DNA of 64,000 nt from Candidatus Jettenia sp. AMX2 (GTDB taxonomy: Bacteria > Planctomycetota > Brocadiia > Brocadiales > Brocadiaceae), in NCBI GenBank assembly GCA_030583665.1, contig CP129469.1, forward strand, positions 248,001 to 312,000, read 5' to 3'. Position 1 is the stretch's first letter. Every line of letters begins with the position of its first letter. Below are positions 53,781 through 62,668 of this stretch, piece by piece. Made by a program: the position numbers and the translations under genes. Below the pieces are notes generated by a model. It saw nothing but the letters and a program-made list of their open reading frames with translations. It was not told where the DNA came from and did not search any database.

Positions 53781-55814
53781 ATGGAAAACTTACAAATAAA
53801 TATCAATCATGTTTGGATTATGATGGCTGCATGCATGGTATTCTTCATGCAGTTTGGATTTATGTCTTTTGAAACAGGTTTTTCGCAATCCAAAAATGCC
53901 ATCAGCATTTCGATCAGAAACATAATAATAACTCTTGTATCAGCCCTTATCTATTATGTTTATGGATTCGGATTCATGTTTGGCAAGACTTATCTGGGCT
54001 GGATTGGGACAAGCCATTTTTATACGCACGGGGTGCATCCAACCGAACTTGATTACTCCTTTTTCTTTTTCCATTTAGTTTTTGCTGCAACGGCTGCCAC
54101 CATAATGACCGGCGCCCTGGCGGAACGTTCACGCACTTTTACAAACATTGCTGGCTGTCTCCTTATAACCTCAGTCATTTATCCCGTTTTCGGTCATTGG
54201 ACCTGGGGGCATCTCTTTCATCCGGAACAATCCGGCTGGCTGGGCAGGTTGGGATTTATTGATTTTGCAGGTTCCACTGTTGTTCACTCTGTTGGCGGGT
54301 GGTTTGCCCTGGCCGGGGCTTTGATGGTAGGACCAAGGGACGGGAAATATAATCCTGATGGTTCTTCAAATCCCATAGGGTTGCATAACATTCCCCTGGC
54401 AACATTGGGTACTTTTTTTTTGTGGTTCGGATGGTTCGGATTTAATGGTGGAAGTCTTTTATGGGTAAGTGCAGAGATTAGTCTCGTCATTAAAAACACC
54501 CACCTTGCCGCGGCATCGGCAGGCGTGTGTGCACTCGTAGTGAGTTATATCAGAGAAAACAAGATAAATGTGAGGAAACTTTTTACTGCAATCCTGGCCG
54601 GATTGGTCGCGATAACTGCTGGTTCAAACCTGGTACATCCCAACAGCGCTATTTATATAGGCATTATTGCCTCTCTAGCATCAATTTTCTCACAGGACCT
54701 TATTGAGAAAGTGTTAAAGATCGATGATCCCGTTGCCGCAGTTTCAGTTCATGGCGTTGGTGGCGCTGTAGGTACCCTCTGCGTTGCTCCGTTCGCCATG
54801 AAATCGGGTATGGAAGGAGTTGGCAGACTCTACCAACTCCTCGTTCAGGCATTGGGCGTAGGTATTGCTTTTATATGGGCATTTGGATTGGGAATACTCT
54901 TTTTCTGGTCTCTTAAAAAGACCACAGCTATTCGGGTAAGTCCGGAGGAAGAAAAAAGAGGCCTCAATGTTGCTGAGTACGAAGATGTCGCATCCTGGCT
55001 TGATTTCATACGAATAACAAGGCTTCAGGATTTGAATGTTTTATTGGAAAAGAGGATAGAGGAAAGGACAGAAGAACTCAGGAGGGCAAATATCGCTCTT
55101 GAAAAGGCCAACAGACTTAAATCTGAATTTCTGGCAACCATGTCGCATGAGCTTAGAACCCCGCTCAATGCTATTATTGGTTTTGCCGAGGTCTTAAAAG
55201 ATGAAGTGGTAGGCATGCTGAACAAAGAACAAAAAGAATACCTTGGTGACATTCATAGCAGCGGCCAGCACCTGCTCAATATGATAAACAGCATCCTGGA
55301 TCTCTCAAAGATTGAGGCGGGTAAGCTGGAACTCAAATATGAGACTTTCCACGTAAGAGAAACTATCAGTGAAGTGGTAAACACAATTGCGCCCTTTTCG
55401 CACAAGAAGGGTATAAGTATGAGAACCGCTATTCCCAAAGACCTTCCTCCTATAACTGCAGACAAGGTAAAATTTAAACAAATTCTGTTTAACCTGCTTT
55501 CTAATTCTGTTAAATTTACCCCGGATAATGGCAGGATTACCATAGCAGCAGCTCCTGAAAAACAGCATATCCGGTTTGATATATGTGATACAGGTATTGG
55601 CATTAAGCCCGGGGAAATAACCAAACTCTTCGAGCCTTTTCAACAATTAGATGCTTCTAGTGCCCGTCAATATGAAGGAACAGGTCTTGGACTGGCACTT
55701 ACAAAACGTCTGGTTGAATTACACGGTGGGAAAATATGGGTAAAGAGTGAATATGGTAAAGGAAGTACATTCTCCTTTTTGCTACCTATAAAACCAACTA
55801 AGGATCATCTCTAA
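53781..55814 (+). CDS. ammonium-sensor histidine kinase: Amt transporter domain fused to kinase (Ks-Amt5 type)
   Basis: The 677-residue fusion has an 11-helix Amt/Rh channel (about 1-390) joined by a short coiled coil ([20 protein letters not shown]) to HisKA with phospho-acceptor H456 ([12 protein letters not shown]) and an ATPase domain ([27 protein letters not shown]). In the Amt part both pore histidines are kept (STVVHSVGG and SVHGVGG), with ALAER and [11 protein letters not shown]. The same architecture was characterised as an ammonium sensor in Kuenenia stuttgartiensis. No receiver domain and no adjacent regulator gene; no glnK next to it. Confidence 0.94.
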   Translation: MENLQININHVWIMMAACMVFFMQFGFMSFETGFSQSKNAISISIRNIIITLVSALIYYVYGFGFMFGKTYLGWIGTSHFYTHGVHPTELDYSFFFFHLVFAATAATIMTGALAERSRTFTNIAGCLLITSVIYPVFGHWTWGHLFHPEQSGWLGRLGFIDFAGSTVVHSVGGWFALAGALMVGPRDGKYNPDGSSNPIGLHNIPLATLGTFFLWFGWFGFNGGSLLWVSAEISLVIKNTHLAAASAGVCALVVSYIRENKINVRKLFTAILAGLVAITAGSNLVHPNSAIYIGIIASLASIFSQDLIEKVLKIDDPVAAVSVHGVGGAVGTLCVAPFAMKSGMEGVGRLYQLLVQALGVGIAFIWAFGLGILFFWSLKKTTAIRVSPEEEKRGLNVAEYEDVASWLDFIRITRLQDLNVLLEKRIEERTEELRRANIALEKANRLKSEFLATMSHELRTPLNAIIGFAEVLKDEVVGMLNKEQKEYLGDIHSSGQHLLNMINSILDLSKIEAGKLELKYETFHVRETISEVVNTIAPFSHKKGISMRTAIPKDLPPITADKVKFKQILFNLLSNSVKFTPDNGRITIAAAPEKQHIRFDICDTGIGIKPGEITKLFEPFQQLDASSARQYEGTGLGLALTKRLVELHGGKIWVKSEYGKGSTFSFLLPIKPTKDHL

Positions 55815-55841
55815 AATAGCAAACAGGACAAGTATTATGTG

Positions 55842-55933
55842 ATAAATTCCAAATTACAATAACAAATAAATCCAAAATTATAAAAATACTAAACACCGGA
55901 TATTTATCTTATAGTTGGAATTTGGAATTTTGG
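55842..55933. repeat. A/T-rich imperfect inverted repeat
   Basis: Left arm AAATTCCAAATTACAATAAC and right arm TTGGAATTTGGAATTTTGG pair imperfectly in the 280-bp gap between the Amt-kinase and nitroreductase stops. AATTCCAAAT-type repeats recur in intergenic regions of many genomes. It could also act as a bidirectional terminator for these convergent genes. Nothing else is seen in 55815-56094. Confidence 0.5.
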
Positions 55934-56094
55934 GTTTTTAAAATTCCAGATAACTGACACTTATCAACAATTCACTGGAGAACATTTTAAGAAACATCCG
56001 TATTCTTATCGTTGTGGCAAAGCAACCTTAAATCTTTTGAAAAACAAGGGATTGCGTTAGGAAAAAGACCATCGCAACAACAAGTGAGAATTCA

Positions 56095-56721
56095 TCAGGC
56101 CTTCCCCCACTTTTCATGATAAACAATTTCATCAAGAGGGAATCTGGGCCGCGGTGGAGGATCTTCCGCAGGGTAACCGACGGGAAGGATCGCAATGGCC
56201 TCTATGTTTTCAGGAATACCAAGAGCCTCTTTTATTTTGTTATCATCAAACCACCTTACCCAGCATGTTCCTAATCCTAATTCTACAGCCTGGAGAACCA
56301 TATGTTCAATGGCAATATCTGTATTGCCCGTAGCAGTAATGAGGAGATGCCATTTAATATCAGCGTTCATTTCTCCTCTTTTCAGTGAAGGGACAAAGAC
56401 CTCACGTGTTTTTGCAGGCAGGGCGCCAACAGCAATAAGTTCATCTATCCGTTCAGGGAATTCACTAAATGCCTTAATGTCAGCACAACAGACGATGACC
56501 ACCGGAGCTTGCCCGACATGACGCTGATTATATGAAGCTGATTGCAATTTCAGCCTTGTTTCTGCATCTTTTACCACAATAAACCTCCATGGTTGCGTAT
56601 TAGAACCCGATGGGGCAAGCCGTGCACTCTCCAGGAGCTGTACAAGTAACTCATCTGACACCGGATCAGGCTTAAATTTTCTGATACTACGCCGTTTACG
56701 AATTGCCTCTCTTACATCCAT
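56095..56721 (-). CDS. nitroreductase-family flavoprotein
   Basis: The 208-residue FMN-dependent enzyme has the family start VREAIRKRRSIRKFKPDPV, then LESARLAPSGSNTQPWRFIVV, a middle cap segment and GTCWVRWFDDNKIKEALGIP, and ends with AILPVGYPAEDPPPRPR. The substrate class (nitroaromatics, quinones or dehalogenation) cannot be told. Single gene; the 56722-57080 gap has only a repeat. Confidence 0.88.
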   Translation of the reverse strand: MDVREAIRKRRSIRKFKPDPVSDELLVQLLESARLAPSGSNTQPWRFIVVKDAETRLKLQSASYNQRHVGQAPVVIVCCADIKAFSEFPERIDELIAVGALPAKTREVFVPSLKRGEMNADIKWHLLITATGNTDIAIEHMVLQAVELGLGTCWVRWFDDNKIKEALGIPENIEAIAILPVGYPAEDPPPRPRFPLDEIVYHEKWGKA

Positions 56722-57016
56722 ATCTTATAATCCTCATTATTAAAAAGATTCCCTAAAGAAATCTAAAATTCACCCTATTATAAAGAATGGCAACAATAAG
56801 TAAATATATCACTTTCATTAACAAAGATAAAAAGATATAGAAACTGTATAAGTGGAAGTGTTAAAATAATGCTAACAGATTGAATTTTTGAAGTCATCGG
56901 TAAAGTAACAATTTAGCTTTTTGTAAATCCATGCTACGAATGCCATGTCTGTTTAAATTTTCTCTAAGTGTTTACATTCAAGCCGGGGGAACTGACAAAT
57001 GAATTTGGCAGTCTCT

Positions 57017-57042
57017 CCGGTAGGGTGGGCACTGTCCACCGG
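57017..57042. repeat. short GC-rich hairpin repeat upstream of the macrodomain gene
   Basis: CCGGTAGGGTGGGCACTGTC followed by CACCGG folds into a bulged hairpin. The GTAGGGTGGGCACTGTCCACC wording is familiar from interspersed repeats in other bacteria. It is the only feature seen in 56722-57080. Confidence 0.45.
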
Positions 57043-57080
57043 AAAATAAGTCTTTTACTATAATTTATGAAATCCTTACT

Positions 57081-57617
57081 ATGTTAAACATCACAGTCAA
57101 TAAATCAATCTTAGAACTTGTCGTGGGCGATATTACAAAACAGGATACGGATGCCGTTGTAAATGCTGCAAATATAAGCCTGCTGGGTGGGGGCGGTGTA
57201 GACGGTGCAATCCATAAGGCAGGCGGGCCAAAAATACTTGATGAATGCAAGAAACTGGGTGGCTGCCCAACTGGAGAGGCTCGTATTACCACAGGAGGAG
57301 ATCTGAAGGCGCGGTATGTAATCCATACAGTAGGACCTGTTTATCATGATGGTAAAAGGCAGGAAGCAGAACTCCTGGCAAATGCTTATAAGAACAGCCT
57401 CAGGCTCGCCTCTCAATACAAACTCAGAAGTGTGGCCTTTCCGTCTATAAGCACAGGTGCTTATGGATATCCGGTTCATGAGGCTGCCAGGATTGCCTTA
57501 AAAACAGTAATAGATTATTTAAATGACCATACCGATGTCGAACTGGTGCGTTTTGTCCTTTTTAGCCAGAAACCATATCAGGAATACGAGAAAGCCCTGC
57601 GGGAACTCACAAAATAA
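57081..57617 (+). CDS. macrodomain ADP-ribose/O-acetyl-ADP-ribose hydrolase (YmdB/MacroD type)
   Basis: The 178-residue protein has all MacroD motifs: VGDITKQDTDAVVNAANISL, LLGGGGVDGAIHKAGG, GEARITTGGDL, YVIHTVGP and AFPSISTGAYGYP. It would remove ADP-ribose from proteins or deacetylate O-acetyl-ADP-ribose. It is unrelated in sequence class to the DarG-like macrodomain at 42960. The kinase gene follows after 81 bp. Confidence 0.92.
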   Translation: MLNITVNKSILELVVGDITKQDTDAVVNAANISLLGGGGVDGAIHKAGGPKILDECKKLGGCPTGEARITTGGDLKARYVIHTVGPVYHDGKRQEAELLANAYKNSLRLASQYKLRSVAFPSISTGAYGYPVHEAARIALKTVIDYLNDHTDVELVRFVLFSQKPYQEYEKALRELTK

Positions 57618-57698
57618 AACGAATTCAGGTGTTTTTATGATGGCCGTTGTTGGGCATTGTAAAAAATTATTCCTTGTTTGGAAAAACTACTGGAAAAT

Positions 57699-59264
57699 AT
57701 GTTTTTTAATAAAAAAGAAATAATCCTCAATATCAATAAAATTATCTTTTCAAGTCTGGACATCCGTGATGTCTACCAGACCATGAGCAGGGAACTTTTA
57801 AAGGTAATTGACTTTGACAGGCTCAGCGTTACCCATATCACCGAAGATAATAATTTATACGAAACCTTTGTGTTATCAAAAGATTACGAATATACCGACC
57901 TGAAAGAAGGTGTCTTTTACCCTATGGAAGGAAGCCTCATGAAAAGAGTGGTTCAGTTCCGTGAGCCGGTCATTGTCGAAGATACATCAAAAGGCCGATT
58001 CCTCACCGATGCCATACTCTATAAAGAAGGTATTTGTTCAAGGTTGGGGTTTCCGCTTAAGTATAAAGAACAGGTAATAGGTAGTGTAAATTTTGGAAGT
58101 AAACGGAAAAACTATTATTCAAAAAAACATATTGATTTTCTCTTAAAAATAGCCCCTCAGCTTGCTATGGCAATTGAAAATACAAGGCTTTTTAACAAGA
58201 TTAAGGAAGCAGAAAAAAAGTACAGAACGGTTATCGAGAATTCCCCAGACATCATCTTTGAATGTTCAAAAAAGGGAGAATTCTCCTTAATGAGTCCTTC
58301 GGTAGAAAAGATTACCGGCTATCCGTTAAATCGGTTTTATAACAATCGCGGATATGGACTCTCACTCTGTCATCCTGATGATAAGGAAAGAGTACTGTCT
58401 GAAATACAAGGGGTATTGAGTGGAACAACCGGTAGTTTACTCAATCTGGAGTTTCGTATCATTCACAAACAAGGGCAGGTTGCGTGGCTTTCTCTTGAGG
58501 TGCTTCCTATCATTCAGGAAAATACCATCGTTGGTATTGAAGGTTTTTGCCGTGATATCACGGAAAGAAAAAGATTAGACGAATTGAAAGACAACCTTAT
58601 TCGTGATGTTACTCATGAATTAAAAACCCCGGTCGCCAAAATAGAAATGGCCCTGGATATGTTTCGCCGTTCCCTTTTGTCAGGAAACAAAAGCATTCCG
58701 GGGAGGGAATGCCAGATTGATGATATCCTGAAAAACAACATTAACCGTTTAAAAAATGCAATTAAAAATATATTAGACATATCCAAGCTGGAGGCCGGAA
58801 TGGAACCACTACGCCTCTCTGATATTTCTCTTGCAGAATTATCAAAAATAATCGTCAATGAGTTAGGGAAAGAGGCGGAGAAAAAAGGGAATATCTTTAC
58901 CTGCGAGATACCTTCTGATATTCCTGCAATAAGAGCAGACCGTGAGAAGATACATCATCTGATGTTTCACCTTGCTGATAATGCCATAAAGTTCACAGAA
59001 AAAGGAAAGATTCGTATATCGGCAAGGCAAATTCCCCATGGGGTAGAGCTAACGGTTGAAGACACAGGCAAGGGCCTGGAAGGGGGAATACGGGAACGTA
59101 TATTCGATAAGTTTTATAAAGAAGCCCCTTCCATGTATGGATCAGGTATAGGTCTTGCCATTTGCAAAAATATTGTACAGATTCACAAAGGAAAGATCTG
59201 GGCCGAATCGGAAGGAAAAGGCAAAGGTACCCGGTTTAAGGTTGTTCTCCCAATTAATGGATAA
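57699..59264 (+). CDS. cytoplasmic GAF-PAS sensor histidine kinase
   Basis: The 521-residue kinase (ATG 57699 with GGAAA upstream; TTG 57678 also possible) has no membrane helix. GAF is at about 10-165, PAS at about 170-295, HisKA with H306 (VTHELKTPVAK), and the ATPase at about 400-520 (FHLADNAIKF, DTGKGLEGG, GSGIGLAICKN). Its GAF resembles that of the kinase at 23466 (INKxIxSSLDxxxVYxxM and QLAxAIENxRLF), pointing to a paralogous origin. No regulator is adjacent. Confidence 0.92.
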   Translation: MFFNKKEIILNINKIIFSSLDIRDVYQTMSRELLKVIDFDRLSVTHITEDNNLYETFVLSKDYEYTDLKEGVFYPMEGSLMKRVVQFREPVIVEDTSKGRFLTDAILYKEGICSRLGFPLKYKEQVIGSVNFGSKRKNYYSKKHIDFLLKIAPQLAMAIENTRLFNKIKEAEKKYRTVIENSPDIIFECSKKGEFSLMSPSVEKITGYPLNRFYNNRGYGLSLCHPDDKERVLSEIQGVLSGTTGSLLNLEFRIIHKQGQVAWLSLEVLPIIQENTIVGIEGFCRDITERKRLDELKDNLIRDVTHELKTPVAKIEMALDMFRRSLLSGNKSIPGRECQIDDILKNNINRLKNAIKNILDISKLEAGMEPLRLSDISLAELSKIIVNELGKEAEKKGNIFTCEIPSDIPAIRADREKIHHLMFHLADNAIKFTEKGKIRISARQIPHGVELTVEDTGKGLEGGIRERIFDKFYKEAPSMYGSGIGLAICKNIVQIHKGKIWAESEGKGKGTRFKVVLPING

Positions 59265-59312
59265 AGTACATTGTTGTCTCAGGATGCCGGAACTATTCAA
59301 AAGGAAAAAGCT

Positions 59313-59723
59313 ATGATATTTATGGAGATATTGGTAACCCTTTTTGTAATTGGGATCAATGTAATAATTGCAATTTATCTCTACGGTATATTGAAAAGGA
59401 TTCCGGGGCAGTATCGAACCGTAGAACCGTATTTTGTGTTGCTGGCGTTAATACCATTTATAGGGCTTGTGTTTTCTTGGATTGTAGTACCGTTTAAGCT
59501 TCCTTCCTCACTCCGGAATTATTTTGTGCATGAGAAAAGCGGAGAATTGAATATGTCTTCCGATTTTGGGAAAAGGCATGGGCTTGGACTGGTAATGGCA
59601 AATACGCTGGGTTTTATTCCCGGGATTAACCTTGTCGCCTGGATTCTTGGTTTTGTATTCCTTGTACTCTACCTGATACAAATGAGAAAGCTCAGCCGCA
59701 TGCTTCCGAAAGAAATTATTTGA
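59313..59723 (+). CDS. membrane protein with about four helices, unknown
   Basis: The 136-residue product (ATG 59313, AAAGGAAA 6 bp upstream) has helices near 3-24, 38-62, 88-105 and 106-125, and conserved-looking loops PSSLRNYFVHEKSG and SSDFGKRHGLGLVMANTLGF. No named family recognised. It lies 48 bp after the kinase gene and reaches the next gene region, so it may be part of that transcript. Confidence 0.7.
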   Translation: MIFMEILVTLFVIGINVIIAIYLYGILKRIPGQYRTVEPYFVLLALIPFIGLVFSWIVVPFKLPSSLRNYFVHEKSGELNMSSDFGKRHGLGLVMANTLGFIPGINLVAWILGFVFLVLYLIQMRKLSRMLPKEII

Positions 59724-59755
59724 TAATTTTCCATGTTCCTGTTACAGTATTTTCC

Positions 59756-60808
59756 ATGAGGAATTTTTCAGTATCACTTCAGCAAAGGCCCTATCTGCTT
59801 AAATACCGGTTTTTCCCTTTTAGCGAATATATAAAAGAGCAGTTTCCCTATAAGATACACAAAATACCACTCCATGCCGGCTTTACTTGTCCTAACCGAG
59901 ACGGACGTGCCGGCATGGGGGGATGTACTTTCTGTGTGAATGAAAGCTTTAGCCCGAATGTTAGAAACCGGCATCTTTCGATCAAAGAGCAGATTGAGGC
60001 CGGCAAGGTATTCAGTAAAAGGAAATACGGCGCTGAAAAGTTTATTGCCTATTTTCAGTCGTTTACCAATACCTATTCAGCGGTTGATACACTCCGCGCC
60101 TGTTATGAAGAGGCATTAGCAGATAAAGATGTGATAGGGATTTCCATAGGTACAAGGCCGGATTGTGTATCCGATGAAATCCTGGCCCTTATCGACAGCT
60201 ATACAGAAAAATATCATGTATGGATAGAATACGGACTTCAGTCTATACATGATGCTACCCTGAAACGCATAAACAGGGGTCATAATTATCAGATATTTTC
60301 AGATGCGATACATCGTACAAAAAGAACTTGCATCCGCATATGTGTTCATGTTATTCTAGGTTTACCCGGTGAAACCAAAAACGACATAATGGAAACGGCC
60401 GATGCTATCGCAGGATTAGGAATACAGGGCATCAAGCTTCACCACTTGTATGTGGCAAAAAATACCGTACTGGCTCAGGAATATTTTGAGGGCAGGGTAC
60501 AAACGATGGATATGAACTCCTACATTCATCTTGCTGCTGATTTTTTGGAACGCATTCCATCGGATGTTACCGTGCAAAGACTTGTGGGGGATACGCATGG
60601 CGATTTTCTTATTTCGCCCGTGTGGAATGCCAGCAAGGCGGAGCTGATATCCGCTATAACCCGTGAATTTGAACGCAGGGGCACTTATCAGGGCTACCTG
60701 TGCAGCGGGTCAGTATCTGTTCAAAACGATCATACAATCTTATCCTCTGTTCAGGACAGACAGAGGTTGGGTTTGGAAAATTCAAAACTACACACCATAA
60801 ACACCTGA
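59756..60808 (+). CDS. YhcC-type radical SAM protein (TIGR01212 family)
   Basis: The 350-residue protein (ATG 59756; TTG 59720 would overlap the previous stop) has FSEYIKEQFPYKIHKIPLHA, the characteristic GFTCPNRDGRAGMGGCTFC cluster motif with the long first spacing, then YFQSFTNTYS, GTRPDCVSDEIL, YGLQSIHDATLKRINRGH and VILGLPGETK. Family function is unsettled. tRNA-Gly begins 2 bp after the stop. Confidence 0.92.
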   Translation: MRNFSVSLQQRPYLLKYRFFPFSEYIKEQFPYKIHKIPLHAGFTCPNRDGRAGMGGCTFCVNESFSPNVRNRHLSIKEQIEAGKVFSKRKYGAEKFIAYFQSFTNTYSAVDTLRACYEEALADKDVIGISIGTRPDCVSDEILALIDSYTEKYHVWIEYGLQSIHDATLKRINRGHNYQIFSDAIHRTKRTCIRICVHVILGLPGETKNDIMETADAIAGLGIQGIKLHHLYVAKNTVLAQEYFEGRVQTMDMNSYIHLAADFLERIPSDVTVQRLVGDTHGDFLISPVWNASKAELISAITREFERRGTYQGYLCSGSVSVQNDHTILSSVQDRQRLGLENSKLHTINT

Positions 60809-60809
60809 T

Positions 60810-60883
60810 GCGGGCGTAATTCAGTGGCAGAATACTAGCTTCCCAAGCTAGGTATGGGGGTTCGATTCCCCTCGCCCGCTCCA
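60810..60883 (+). tRNA. tRNA-Gly (anticodon CCC)
   Basis: A full cloverleaf: 7-bp acceptor GCGGGCG/CGCCCGC, D arm ATTC...GAAT, anticodon stem CTAGC/GCTAG with loop TTCCCAA, T arm around TTCGATT, and an encoded CCA at 60881-60883. It reads GGG codons. Confidence 0.96.
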
Positions 60884-60971
60884 TTCTCAAGCAGGGAAGT
60901 TTTCCGGAGTTTTTCGTGTTTTGAGAATGGTATTGGTGTCAGGATCATTCTCGTGTAGGAAAGTAAAAATC

Positions 60972-62434
60972 ATGGATTTTAACACTCCAAAAGAAAACCC
61001 GGTACACTATCCCCCTCAGCGCAATTTCTCTATTTGGACTTATCGCCCTGTAGTGAAGATTTTACTGATATTAATGCTGTTGCCACTGGTTCTGGCCTGG
61101 GGTCAATATTTGACAGATTGTCCGAGAATGCAAATTCGTGAAATTCCAAGTATTGATTTACAAGGACTTATGACTTGGGAAGTCGCGAAAAAGTGAATTC
61201 TCGGACAGTCTGTTAGTATTCGGATTGCCGCAGCTTTCAATGGCCCGGACCCAGTCTGTGTCCTGGGAGATACCTCAGGGTTTCCCTGTCTGGCTCCGGA
61301 TTACCCACTACGTCAATTTTGTTTTTCTCGCCTTGCTTGTGCGCAGTGGCCTGTCCATTCTTATGGACCATCCCAGATTATATTGGAATGACCACTGTAC
61401 TCCCGGAACAGAATGGATACGATTCACCTCCACTAATGTCCCGCTGGATCCGGTATGGACTGCCAAGGACGATGCCCGGTATATTTCACCATGGTTTGCC
61501 TTGCCGGGTTACCGTCATACTGTTGGTACGGCAGGCATTGGCATTTTTTTTCTGTCTCGCTTTGGCTTATGAACGGACTGGTTTTTGCAGTTTGTCTTTT
61601 TTATACTAGTCAATGGAAACGTCTTGTTCCCGATTCTTTGGGGGTCATACCTGAGGCGTGGACAATTTTGATGCATTACGTTACCTTTCATCACCCGCCA
61701 GAGATAGACCCGTTTTATCATTATAACGCTCTCCAGTGTTATGTTGCGCATTGTATCTCCTGGAGATATCCCCGTGCATTACAGTACCTTACAAAGTATA
61801 TTCTTCAGATTATACATTACCTGCTCTTTGCCCTCCTGGAACCACGCGTCCGGTCTCCGAAAGAGGGTGTATCCCCGTTCCTCTGGCTTAATGGCAAGAT
61901 ACCTGCTTCGGAGGAATGAAAGTCGCTGGCCTCCGGCAATTTTGTGGATTTCAGGCTCAAGGTGTACGGATTTGTTGAAAACCCTGCAGAGCTTTCCCTG
62001 AAAGAGATAAAGGCCATGGGGAAACAAGAGCAGATTACAATGCACCATTGCATTCAAGGCTGGACTGTGATTGCCCAGTGGGCAGGCCTGCCGGTGGCCA
62101 GGCTGGCTGAACTGGTAAGACCTCTGCCTGAGGCAAAAATCTGTGTTTTCCACTCTTTCGGTGAAGGTTTGTATGGTGGGGGGGGTATTACGAGACACAA
62201 ACGATAAAAAACGTCTTGAAAAGCCAGTGTATTTTGGCATACGAAAAGAATAATAAACCACCTGACCTATTGTATGGAGCGCCATTACGGCTGCGTGTTG
62301 AAAATCAACTAGGCTATAAAATGATCAAGTGGATCAAATCTATTGAGTTTGTTGTGAGTGAGAAATGTATTGGCAAAGGACATGGCGGCAAGAATGAGGA
62401 TGATGAGTATTTCGACAGAGAACCTCATATCTGA
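60972..62434 (+). pseudogene. decayed cytochrome b / molybdopterin (sulfite-oxidase-type) fusion gene
   Basis: Pieces of one protein appear in different frames. 61225-61530 gives PQLSMARTQSVSWEIPQGFP, WLRITHYVNFVFLALLVRSG and WNDHCTPGTEWIRF (cytochrome b561-like). A frameshift near 61527-61533 leads to RHWHFFSVSLWLMNGLVF and FYHYNALQCYV. A deletion then removes most of the remaining helices. 61860-62200 gives the molybdopterin-binding part (VYGFVENPAELSLKEIKAMG, MHHCIQGW), interrupted by TGA at 61917 where Trp is expected, and a frameshift in an 8-G run at 62178-62185. It ends with YGAPLRLRVENQLGYKMIKW. 60972-61196 (one membrane helix, then stop) may be a broken leading part. Confidence 0.85.
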
Positions 62435-62580
62435 ATCTTGGTTTGAGGTTAAACGTTTACCATTATGAATGCCCCTGACCCAGCCACGCCGGAAAAGATT
62501 TTGTTTTACAGAATTGGTAGAAATAATATACAATAGTTCTGTTTTTCTTCCGACTCGTTCTGGTCAGAAATCTTAAACAG

Positions 62581-62647
62581 AGATTCTTCGGTCGCTTAGC
62601 TCCAGCAGTATGCCAAGCATAGTCATTCTGCGTGAAGCGAAGAATCT
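62581..62647. repeat. second type of REP-like inverted repeat
   Basis: AGATTCTTCGGTCGCT at the left and AGCGAAGAATCT at the right are inverted around GTCATTCTGCGTGA. The GTCATTCTG...GCGAAGAATCT wording is another common interspersed intergenic repeat. It sits in the 62435-62668 gap just before the aldehyde dehydrogenase. Confidence 0.65.
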
Positions 62648-62668
62648 AATTTATAAGGAGGGTAAAAC

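Noticed and set aside
61197-62434. Several separate small genes after the tRNA
   Set aside because: The pieces are successive parts of one cytochrome b/molybdopterin protein in shifting frames, so I treat them as one pseudogene.
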